Source: SIG603 sp964369215 (lineage in GTDB: Bacteria > Bacillota > Clostridia > Oscillospirales > Acutalibacteraceae). Taken from it: a stretch of DNA of 9,821 bases. The position numbers were made by a program, and so were the translations under genes. Position 1 is the first letter of the stretch; each line of letters begins with the position of its first letter. The DNA lies in assembly GCA_964369215.1 (NCBI GenBank), contig CAYJEZ010000095.1, positions 1 through 9,821 of the forward strand, read 5' to 3'. The notes beneath the pieces are model-generated. The model saw nothing but the letters and a program-made list of their open reading frames with translations. It searched no databases and had not been told where the DNA came from. Below are positions 1 through 6,316 of this stretch, in pieces.

Positions 1-1915
1 ATATCGATATCATTTTTGCTGCATACACAAGGCTGTTTATCTCTTTTTCTCCCCAAACTCTAGTGTTAGTACAATCATCTAGGCCTAAAAACATTTTAAC
101 ATAACCTTTATCTCTTGTTTGTGCGTGTAAAAAAGATTTTATTCCTTGATCAAACATTAACTCATACGCACCTTCGCTATCTAAAACCGATAGATCATTG
201 CTGTAAATAACGCCATCTCCATCAGCGTCTTCAAAAAAGTCTGCCAAAATTTCGTTAGTTAAACCTTGCAAATTATCTATCTCAGGAGTAATGCTTCTTT
301 TACACCACTCGTAAGTATTATCGTATGTTTTACCTTCATTAAAAGTCTGAAAAATATAACAGCGGTCTGCATTTGCACGCTTTCCAATATACCTTAAAAT
401 ACCATTTATCGAAGACTCTATTTCATTAGTTTCATAAAGTAAATCAAAAACCATCGATACAAGTTCTGTGTCAAACATAGACTGTGCTATTCTATTTGCA
501 TTTTCAAGAACTGTTCTATTTTTCATAGTTCCACCTATCAGTTCTTCACTGTAAAAAGTATATCTATCTTTTCCACTTAATTTAGATTGATATAAAGCTT
601 TATCGGCAGCTTTATAAAGATCTTCGTATGTGTTTCCGTCTTTTTTATATATTGATATGCCTATGCTCCCTGACACTTTATAATCTTTGTTTTCACCCGA
701 ATATGTATTTTTAAATGCCTTCGCTATAGCTTTTGCTTTTGCCTCTACTATAGAGATATCCCCTATGTTTTTTACAAAAACAATAAACTCGTCTCCGCCT
801 ATTCTTCCAATAATATCATCGTCTCTAAATTGAGAATGAAGGTTTGAAGCTATATTACTTAGAACTAAGTCACCAAAATGATGCCCTAAGTTATCGTTTA
901 CAGCTTTAAAATCATCAATATCTACAATAAACATTGCATGCGACGCTCTTTTTGAAGAAGCAATTACATTTCTGATTAAATTTTCTGAAGTTACTTTATT
1001 ATAACAGTTAGTAAGCAAATCAGTTTGAGACAATTTTTCAAAGGCTTTTTGCTCGTTAATATCAAAAGTTTTGCCTATTGAATAAATAGGTTTTCCAGAT
1101 TTATCGCAAATTGTTTTGAATACACTTCTATAAAAACGAACATCGCCGCCTTTTAATACAAATCTAAAATCTCTTGGAGCTACAAACCCTGTTTTTAACT
1201 CTTCACAAAACTGTAAAAACACACTCATATCTTCTTCGTATACCATATTGGCTTCAAGTAAATAGTCGGGATATTTCTTATGCTTATTAGTAATGCCCAA
1301 AACATTAGAGCCATTTCCATATCTTGTCATTAATGAATCTCTAATGTCGAAAACATAAAACCACTCGTCAGAAAGCTCTGTCATGGTTTCAAACAGCTTT
1401 CTATAAGATACATGATTATGAAAAAAACCCTCGGCAAAATCTGTTATGTCTGTTCCTGCTATTTGAGACCTTAAGTCTCTAGTAAACCCTACCACCATCT
1501 CTTCGCCAAACTCATCTAATACTTCTATTTTTATTAAAGTAACCTCACTAGGAATTTCTTCTCCATTTAATTTACAGTGAAGCCAAGGAAAAGCATAAAC
1601 GCCTTTTTCTCTAACTATTTGCATATTTTTCACTGATGCCTCAACAGCAAGGGTACCATCAGGCTGCACTTTAGTAGAAAAGTTAAAAAACTCTTCTAAA
1701 TAAATTTTTTCTGTAGAAATATCAAAAAGCTCTAACGCACGTTTATTGCACATAATGTTTTCCATACGAGAATTCCACAGGTTAACGCACAAAGGAGTAG
1801 CGTCTAAAATTGCACGCATTGTAGCAATACTTTTACTGTCGTTAAAGTCAAATTTAAGCTTACTTTGATAATTATCATTAATATTATTATTTATGTTGTT
1901 AATGTAGTCTGGCAT
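1..1915 (-). CDS. PAS-PAS-GGDEF-GAF diguanylate cyclase, 3' end outside the window
   Basis: Probable cytoplasmic diguanylate cyclase making cyclic-di-GMP from two GTP. The frame is open from ATG 1915 to the left edge (638 codons, no stop), so the C-terminus is missing. There is no signal peptide or membrane segment. Two PAS-like sensor regions come first: about residues 33-140 (begins AILDATPLCVNLW, includes KVQPDG) and about 160-285. The GGDEF domain spans about 290-455, with substrate-binding DIDDFKAVNDNLGHHFGD (about 332-349), the intact active-site GGDEF at 373-377, and a product-inhibition I-site RDDD at 364-367 in the standard RxxD position. From about 488 on the sequence looks like a GAF domain (FLGLDDC...RVWGEKE near the edge). 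More output or sensor domains may follow beyond the window. The start is preceded by GGAGGT at 1919-1924, only 3-4 bases from ATG, which is short. The input signal is unknown. Confidence 0.9.
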   Translation of the reverse strand, partial: MPDYINNINNNINDNYQSKLKFDFNDSKSIATMRAILDATPLCVNLWNSRMENIMCNKRALELFDISTEKIYLEEFFNFSTKVQPDGTLAVEASVKNMQIVREKGVYAFPWLHCKLNGEEIPSEVTLIKIEVLDEFGEEMVVGFTRDLRSQIAGTDITDFAEGFFHNHVSYRKLFETMTELSDEWFYVFDIRDSLMTRYGNGSNVLGITNKHKKYPDYLLEANMVYEEDMSVFLQFCEELKTGFVAPRDFRFVLKGGDVRFYRSVFKTICDKSGKPIYSIGKTFDINEQKAFEKLSQTDLLTNCYNKVTSENLIRNVIASSKRASHAMFIVDIDDFKAVNDNLGHHFGDLVLSNIASNLHSQFRDDDIIGRIGGDEFIVFVKNIGDISIVEAKAKAIAKAFKNTYSGENKDYKVSGSIGISIYKKDGNTYEDLYKAADKALYQSKLSGKDRYTFYSEELIGGTMKNRTVLENANRIAQSMFDTELVSMVFDLLYETNEIESSINGILRYIGKRANADRCYIFQTFNEGKTYDNTYEWCKRSITPEIDNLQGLTNEILADFFEDADGDGVIYSNDLSVLDSEGAYELMFDQGIKSFLHAQTRDKGYVKMFLGLDDCTNTRVWGEKEINSLVYAAKMISI

Positions 1916-2039
1916 AAGACCTCCACTTAAGAATAATCATTTATTGTTTAATCTGACTAACATTATATATCAAATTGTCAAAAAAAGATATAGAAAAACT
2001 AAAAAAAATATTTTGGTTAAGTATACGCAGCTAAATTTT

Positions 2040-2081
2040 AAAAAAAGCAGTCTTAAATGCACAGTATAGTGCATTTAAGAC
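2040..2081 (-). terminator. Rho-independent terminator after the SASP gene
   Basis: A perfect 13-bp inverted repeat (2050-2062 with 2069-2081) with a 6-base loop is followed, reading the minus strand, by TGC and seven T residues (2046-2040). It lies 30 bases beyond the SASP stop codon and insulates the GGDEF gene downstream. No T-run exists on the plus-strand side, so it acts in the minus direction. Confidence 0.9.
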
Positions 2082-2111
2082 CTTTGTAAATTACTTTAAT
2101 ATTTTAAAGTT

Positions 2112-2294
2112 TTATTTCATGCTTTCTTCATATGATTGAATCATATTTTTAACCATTTGGCCACCAACTGAGCCAGCTTGCTTAGATGTTAAATCACCGT
2201 TGTAGCCTGGTTTTAAAGTAACACCTACTTGTGATGCAGATTGCATTTTAAATTTGTTCATAGCCTCTTTTGCTTCAGGTACTAAATTTTTCAT
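2112..2294 (-). CDS. Alpha/beta-type small acid-soluble spore protein (SASP)
   Basis: A 60-residue SASP of the alpha/beta family. These proteins coat and protect DNA in the dormant spore core and are degraded by the protease GPR on germination. Family hallmarks are visible: LVPEAKEAMNKFK at 4-16, GYNGDLTSKQAGSVGGQMVK at 30-49 (the DNA-contacting, most conserved segment), then a basic/amphipathic C-terminal helix. Length is typical of clostridial members. The region matching the GPR cleavage site (usual pattern E-x-A-x-E) reads Q18-S-A20-S-Q22, so both acidic residues are glutamine here. AAAGGA at 2306-2311 lies 11 bases before the ATG. A terminator follows, so it is probably monocistronic. 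Forespore (SigG) expression is expected from the family, but I could not find a matching promoter pair. Confidence 0.95.
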   Translation of the reverse strand: MKNLVPEAKEAMNKFKMQSASQVGVTLKPGYNGDLTSKQAGSVGGQMVKNMIQSYEESMK

Positions 2295-2315
2295 AATAAA
2301 TTCTATCCTTTCTTT

Positions 2316-2377
2316 AGAGCTTTAATTATGCCTATGCATAAAACTAGTTTGAGATAGATATTACCAAACTAAGCTCT
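2316..2377 (-). other. Potential three-way-junction structure in the SASP leader
   Basis: Three nested perfect inverted repeats lie directly upstream of the SASP ribosome binding site. The outer stem is 2316-2322 with 2371-2377 (7 bp). One inner hairpin is 2326-2331 with 2336-2341 (6 bp, 4-base loop). The other is 2345-2351 with 2365-2371 (7 bp, sharing one base with the outer stem). Read on the minus strand this would fold into a compact three-way junction. The region is AT-rich, so chance pairing is possible, and whether it is transcribed is unknown. Confidence 0.35.
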
Positions 2378-2396
2378 TTATTAATTGAATTGCATT

Positions 2397-2498
2397 TTAA
2401 TAAATCTTACACATATTAAACTGCAATTCTTTTTTTCTTGCGTTTGTGTTATTATTGTGTTTCATAAACCAACAATTATTTATGACAATTTTAGCCAA
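2397..2498 (-). CDS. Possible 33-residue mini-ORF
   Basis: A short reading frame in the 287-base gap between the BofC-like gene and the SASP gene, unrecognised. A good Shine-Dalgarno sequence AAAGGAG (2511-2517) sits 12 bases before a TTG codon at 2498. An internal ATG at 2465 would give only 22 residues, without a good ribosome site. The predicted peptide is Asn/Lys-rich with two cysteines (contains HNNNTNARKKELQF) and no clear membrane segment. Only the ribosome site speaks for it; the TTG start, the long spacing and the small size speak against. It may be non-coding. Confidence 0.2.
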   Translation of the reverse strand: MAKIVINNCWFMKHNNNTNARKKELQFNMCKIY

Positions 2499-2581
2499 AT
2501 AATTTTATTACTCCTTTCAATTTACATTTAATTAAATTCCAGTTAACAATATTATACTACAATATTAACAAGACATAAGAT

Positions 2582-3016
2582 TTACTCATAATTCTCTAAA
2601 AAATCTATTAAATCTTTATAGTTTGAAAATGTAACACCTTCGTTTATTAGATTTTTATCAGTTATTGGTAAAGTGTCCACTAATACTTCATATCGCATTA
2701 CAGTTATTATTTCTCCCTCTTTAAAAACTGTCATTACTCCATTATGAGACTTTACTAAGTACTCATCCTGTGTACTTTCTTCTACAGGCACTGGGGTAAC
2801 AACTGGCGCTTGACTTGTGGTATCTTGACTTTTTTCGTCATTTGCGTTATAATCTGTTGAAGATTTGTGAGTGTCAGTTTGTGTGCTTACAACTTCATTA
2901 ACATTATTTTTAGATAATTCGCTTATTACGGTTATACTTATTAATAGAGCCAACACAACAGCTACAAGCATTAATCTAAGTTTATTTTCGCTGATATTTT
3001 TAATGATAATAAACAT
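2582..3016 (-). CDS. Membrane-anchored protein with BofC-C-like C-terminal domain
   Basis: With the ATG at 3016 this is a 144-residue protein. A hydrophobic segment at about 13-32 (LMLVAVVLALLISITV) after a short basic N-terminus suggests a single membrane anchor with the rest outside the cytoplasm. Residues 33-85 are a polar Ser/Thr/Asp linker ending in a proline-rich stretch (APVVTPVPVEES). Residues 86-144 resemble the C-terminal domain of BofC: YLVKSHNGVMTVF, then LP-x-x-D-x-x-L-x-x-GV and a terminal LIDFLENY. B. subtilis BofC restrains the SpoIVB protease during sporulation; this protein keeps only the C-terminal part, so the same role is inference. The gene is divergent from the PBP gene. 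The start is uncertain: AAAGG abuts the ATG with no spacer, and in-frame ATGs further upstream (to 3127) have no ribosome site and fill the divergent promoter space. Confidence 0.7.
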   Translation of the reverse strand: MFIIIKNISENKLRLMLVAVVLALLISITVISELSKNNVNEVVSTQTDTHKSSTDYNANDEKSQDTTSQAPVVTPVPVEESTQDEYLVKSHNGVMTVFKEGEIITVMRYEVLVDTLPITDKNLINEGVTFSNYKDLIDFLENYE

Positions 3017-3159
3017 CCTTTCTTTATTAAGTATGTATTCATTTAATTTTATTACTAGTTTAGCTCTATTTTTGCCTAATATCATATACAATATACACAT
3101 TATGAGTTTTTTATTATTATAAAACATTATATTATATAATTATTTTTGGAGGTATTGCA

Positions 3160-5616
3160 GTGTTTGGAAAAAAAGATATAAGTAAGCGCAAAGTTCAAGT
3201 GGATAACACTAAAATTGAGCGCTCTGAAGATGAATTAGCTGTTACCGTAGGCACGGCAGCATTAACAGTTTCTTCAATGATTTTCAAAGCTTTAATAACA
3301 GTTTTTATTATATTGGCAATCTCAGGTTTTTTGGTGCTTTTTTCTGTTTTAGCTTTCTTTTTAAGCTTAAGCGACACAACTGTGTCTGACTTAAATCACA
3401 TGAAATTCAGTTTGTCTAGTACAGTTTATATTGAAGGCACTGAAGGTGTGCCTAAGGAGTATATGACCTTTTATAGCTCAGAAAATAGAGAATGGGTTAG
3501 TTTTAATGATATTCCTCAAATAATGATAGATGCGCAAATTGCCATTGAAGACCACCGCTATTGGGACCATGAAGGTGTTGACTGGTATGCAACAATTGGT
3601 TCTGCTTTTTATTTGGCAACAGGCGCAATGGACGGCGGTGGTTCAACCATTACGCAACAACTTGTAAAAAATGTTACTCAAAAAAATGAAGTAAGCCTTA
3701 TAAGAAAGCTTGAAGAGATTTTTACTGCTCTTAACCTAGAAGAAGAGTATACAAAAGAAGAGATTTTAGAATTTTACCTAAATATAGTTGCTTATGGTAG
3801 TGGTACAAACGGTGTGCAAGCAGCTGCTAACCTTTATTTTGGAAAAGATATTGCTGACTGCTCAATAGCAGAATGTGCTGCAATTGCTGGAATTACACAA
3901 AATCCATATGCAAATACACCTATTTATTTCCCTGAACGCACAAAAGCTAGGCAAGAAGATGTTCTTTATGCTATGCATTTATATGAAAAAATAACTACAG
4001 AAGAGTACGAGCAAGCCCTTTTAGAGGCAGAGAATATGCAATACACTTTTTCTGAGATGACTACTGGTTCGGTTTCAGAAAATGTGTCTACTACTATTAC
4101 TTCTAACACTATTTGGAACTGGTTTACCGAGACTATGGTTGAAGATTTAGTAGAAGATTTAACTGAGTATTATAATATTTCTCCTGAACTAGCTTATCAA
4201 AGACTATACAACGGCGGACTTGAAATTTACACTACAATGAATGAAGATATTCAAGTGCAAATGGAGTCTATTTTTGTTAATCAAACTGCAACATTAACAG
4301 GAGACCCAAGGTTGCAAGCAAGCTTTTATTTGGTAGATTATGATGGAAGTACAATAGCTGTTGTAGGTAACAATGACCCTAAAGTTGAAAATTTAGGTTT
4401 GAACTATGCTACTTCTGTACCTAGGGCTGCAGGTTCATCTATAAAACCATTAAGTGCATACGCCCCTGCGTTAGAATCAGGGCTTATCAACTATAGTACC
4501 GTATTAAAAGACCAGCCACTTCCGAATTATTTTGGAACTGGATTACCTGGACCTAAAAACTACGAGAAAAACTATTTTAATTATGTTACTGTTGACCATG
4601 CTGTTAGAATTTCACGAAATGCACCAGTTGCACAACTTTTAAATACCATCGGTCTATCTAACTCATATAATTTTATGGTAGACAGATTAGGTTTTACTAC
4701 TCTTGATGCCTCAGGTGACGTAAACTTTGCTTCACTTGCTACAGGTGGTAATTACCACGGTGTTGTAGCAGAAGAAATGGCTGCCGCCTATGCTGTTTTT
4801 GGCAATGGTGGAAAATATTACGAACCTTACACCTATACTCATGTAATAGATGAAAATGGTGACACCATTATTGACAACAGAATAGAAGACCCAACAATTG
4901 CAATGACTGAAGTTAACGCTAACATTATGAATATGTTACTGCATGAGCCAATTACGGGCGGTTCTACAGCTACTGGTAGACAAGTGCAAATTTCCGGACT
5001 GGATATATACGGAAAAACAGGTACTACAGATAATTATTTTGACTTATGGTTTGTAGGCGGAACTCCTTACGGTGTATCTGCAGTTTGGGTAGGCTATGAC
5101 CCTGACAGATCAGAAATAGATAATAGTCTGGCTGCAAAAAACATGTGGAAACAAGCTAATCTTCATATGTGGAACAACTATTGGAGTACAGGAGAGCAAA
5201 AAGCTTTTTCATATTCAGCCAATATGGTGTCAAGAACATTCTGCAAAAGCAGTGGTCTTTTAGCCGGTGCACACTGTAGCTCAAAAGATACAGGCTATTA
5301 CGACGCTAATAATTTACCAAGAATTTGTAATAGCGGTTCAGACCATACCTTGTACGGTGCAGCTGTTACTAAACCAACTCCAACACCTTCAGTAACTCCA
5401 GAGTCGGTTGTAACACCATCACAACCCCCTGTAACTGTAACACCTACTCAACCACCTGCTACAGTAACCCCAACTCAACCTCCTGCAACGGTTGCTCCAA
5501 CTCAACCTCCTGCAACAGTTACTCCTACTCAACCTCCTGCAACTGTAACACCTACTCAACCACCAGCGGAATCAAATCCTAGTGTAGATTTTGAACCTAA
5601 CATTCCGAGCGAGTAA
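3160..5616 (+). CDS. Class A penicillin-binding protein (GT51 glycosyltransferase + transpeptidase)
   Basis: Bifunctional peptidoglycan synthase of 818 residues that polymerises lipid II glycan strands and cross-links their peptides outside the membrane. A cytoplasmic basic N-terminus is followed by one membrane anchor (about 42-70). GT51 motifs: EDHRYWDHEG with catalytic Glu130, GGGSTITQQLVKN at 159-171, RKLEE at 182-186 (second Glu), and EILEFYLN. Transpeptidase motifs: S426-S-I-K429 (active-site Ser426), S485-R-N487 and K619-TGT. A Cys-containing segment follows, then a Pro/Thr tail (738-818) with six 9-residue repeats. The start is GTG, preceded by GGAGGT at 3148-3153 with 6-7 bases spacing. 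All catalytic motifs are intact. It is divergent from the BofC-like gene and ends at its own terminator. Whether it serves vegetative or spore wall synthesis cannot be told from sequence. Confidence 0.96.
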   Translation: MFGKKDISKRKVQVDNTKIERSEDELAVTVGTAALTVSSMIFKALITVFIILAISGFLVLFSVLAFFLSLSDTTVSDLNHMKFSLSSTVYIEGTEGVPKEYMTFYSSENREWVSFNDIPQIMIDAQIAIEDHRYWDHEGVDWYATIGSAFYLATGAMDGGGSTITQQLVKNVTQKNEVSLIRKLEEIFTALNLEEEYTKEEILEFYLNIVAYGSGTNGVQAAANLYFGKDIADCSIAECAAIAGITQNPYANTPIYFPERTKARQEDVLYAMHLYEKITTEEYEQALLEAENMQYTFSEMTTGSVSENVSTTITSNTIWNWFTETMVEDLVEDLTEYYNISPELAYQRLYNGGLEIYTTMNEDIQVQMESIFVNQTATLTGDPRLQASFYLVDYDGSTIAVVGNNDPKVENLGLNYATSVPRAAGSSIKPLSAYAPALESGLINYSTVLKDQPLPNYFGTGLPGPKNYEKNYFNYVTVDHAVRISRNAPVAQLLNTIGLSNSYNFMVDRLGFTTLDASGDVNFASLATGGNYHGVVAEEMAAAYAVFGNGGKYYEPYTYTHVIDENGDTIIDNRIEDPTIAMTEVNANIMNMLLHEPITGGSTATGRQVQISGLDIYGKTGTTDNYFDLWFVGGTPYGVSAVWVGYDPDRSEIDNSLAAKNMWKQANLHMWNNYWSTGEQKAFSYSANMVSRTFCKSSGLLAGAHCSSKDTGYYDANNLPRICNSGSDHTLYGAAVTKPTPTPSVTPESVVTPSQPPVTVTPTQPPATVTPTQPPATVAPTQPPATVTPTQPPATVTPTQPPAESNPSVDFEPNIPSE
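5413..5574 (+). repeat. Six tandem 27-bp units encoding the PBP proline-rich tail
   Basis: Six consecutive in-frame units encode variants of TPTQPPATV (residues 752-805); the first reads TPSQPPVTV and the last TPTQPPAES. The DNA copies differ mainly at third codon positions, so the units are not freshly duplicated. The segment is probably an extended, flexible extracellular spacer or a wall-interacting tail. Confidence 0.9.
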
Positions 5617-5717
5617 TTTACAGCATATTTTTTCTTTAAGCAAGCTGAAAAACATCTTGATTTATTGTGTTAACAGACTATATCTATATAAATACAATAA
5701 ATTTTATCTAATTTATT

Positions 5718-5752
5718 AAAAAACTGCTGTACAAATCGGCAGTTTTTTTTTT
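5718..5752 (+). terminator. Rho-independent terminator after the PBP gene
   Basis: AACTGCTG (5722-5729) pairs with CGGCAGTT (5737-5744) with one G-T wobble and a 7-base loop, extended by a flanking A-run pairing with the T-run. Ten T residues follow (5743-5752). It lies about 100 bases after the PBP stop and separates it from the pheB-hom-lysC unit. The sequence between stop and hairpin shows nothing recognisable. Confidence 0.9.
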
Positions 5753-5757
5753 CATAC

Positions 5758-5786
5758 TTGCAAAACTTACGTTAATATGCTAAACT
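5758..5786 (+). promoter_or_regulatory. Candidate SigA-type promoter for the pheB-hom-lysC unit
   Basis: TTGCAA (5758-5763) and TAAACT (5781-5786) are separated by 17 bases, and TGC directly before the -10 gives an extended -10 element. It lies just after the PBP terminator and about 40 bases before the first ATG. Each hexamer matches consensus at only four of six positions. Confidence 0.4.
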
Positions 5787-5825
5787 GTATATCATTACAA
5801 TACAATAGTTTGTGGGTGGTGGACA

Positions 5826-6263
5826 ATGATTGATGAAACTTATTTAGTAATCTCAAGAGAGGCTTTGCCCGATATATATGAAAAAGTTTTATACGCTACT
5901 TCTCTACTAGATACAGGAGAGGCTAAAAATACTTCTGAAGCTGTTAAAATGGCAGGTATTTCAAGGAGTGTATTTTATAAGTATAAAGACTTAGTTTTTT
6001 CTTACACAAAAAAAGAGAGCTCTGGCATATTAACAGTGCAACTTGTTTTAGCAGACAGACCTGGTGTGCTGGTAAATGTTTTATCGGTTTTTTATAAAGG
6101 CAATGCAAATATTTTAACTGTAACCCAAAATATCCCTGTAAGAGGTCGAGCTTTTGTCTCTGTTTCTGCCAATATCTCAGATACAGAGCTTAGTGCAAAT
6201 GATTTATTGGTCATGTTAAAAGAGATTAAGGGTGTTATAAAAATAGACAGTTTGACAAATTGA
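5826..6263 (+). CDS. pheB: PheB-like ACT-domain protein (UPF0735 family)
   Basis: A 145-residue cytoplasmic protein matching the UPF0735/PheB family in length and layout. Residues about 38-58 (TSEAVKMAGISRSVFYKYKD) look like a helix-turn-helix. Residues about 69-141 form an ACT domain, starting LTVQLVLADRPGVLVNVLSVF, a fold that usually binds amino acids. The family was once called chorismate mutase, but I see no catalytic residues supporting that, and its function is not established. Placement directly before hom and lysC suggests an amino-acid-sensing regulatory role in the aspartate pathway; this is inference. ATG 5826 is preceded by GGTGGTGG at 5815-5822, an unusual but G-rich ribosome site. 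First gene of a probable four-gene unit. Confidence 0.85.
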   Translation: MIDETYLVISREALPDIYEKVLYATSLLDTGEAKNTSEAVKMAGISRSVFYKYKDLVFSYTKKESSGILTVQLVLADRPGVLVNVLSVFYKGNANILTVTQNIPVRGRAFVSVSANISDTELSANDLLVMLKEIKGVIKIDSLTN

Positions 6264-6281
6264 TAGAGCAAATACTTTTAT

Positions 6282-6299
6282 TATAAAATACATTTTATA
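6282..6299. promoter_or_regulatory. Dyad between pheB and hom, possible operator
   Basis: TATAAAAT and ATTTTATA form perfect 8-bp arms around AC in the 53-base gap, just before the hom ribosome site. It could be an operator or a small RNA hairpin, but it is wholly AT in an AT-rich genome and may be chance. Confidence 0.2.
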
Positions 6300-6316
6300 G
6301 AGAGGATGTTTATTAA

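Noticed and set aside
1962..1981. TTGACA (1976-1981) and TATAAT (1962-1967) on the minus strand upstream of the GGDEF gene
   Set aside because: Both are perfect hexamers, but only 8 bases apart; a SigA promoter needs about 16-18. TATAAT alone could still be a -10, but no -35 is seen at proper spacing.
2324..2330. CATAATT (minus strand) as SigG -10 for the SASP gene
   Set aside because: It matches the -10 pattern except the last base, but no GNATR-like -35 occurs 17-18 bases upstream.
2542..2569. Imperfect inverted repeat and 9-bp direct repeat ACAATATTA (2546-2554, 2559-2567) after the BofC-like gene
   Set aside because: All-AT stem with a 3-base bulge and no T-run on the minus side; not a convincing terminator or binding site.
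2871..3122. Plus-strand hydrophobic open frame of 83 codons opposite the BofC-like gene
   Set aside because: Its hydrophobicity arises from the complement of AT-rich sequence; no clear ribosome site, and it lies opposite a better-supported gene.
3017..3127. Extension of the BofC-like gene to the ATG at 3127 (181 residues)
   Set aside because: No ribosome site precedes 3127, 3100 or 3085; the added residues are low-complexity AT-rich coding, and the start would sit 33 bases from the divergent PBP start, leaving no promoter room.
5413..5574. Tandem repeats as a CRISPR array or mobile-element remnant
   Set aside because: The repeats are contiguous with no spacers, in frame, and encode a Pro/Thr tail.
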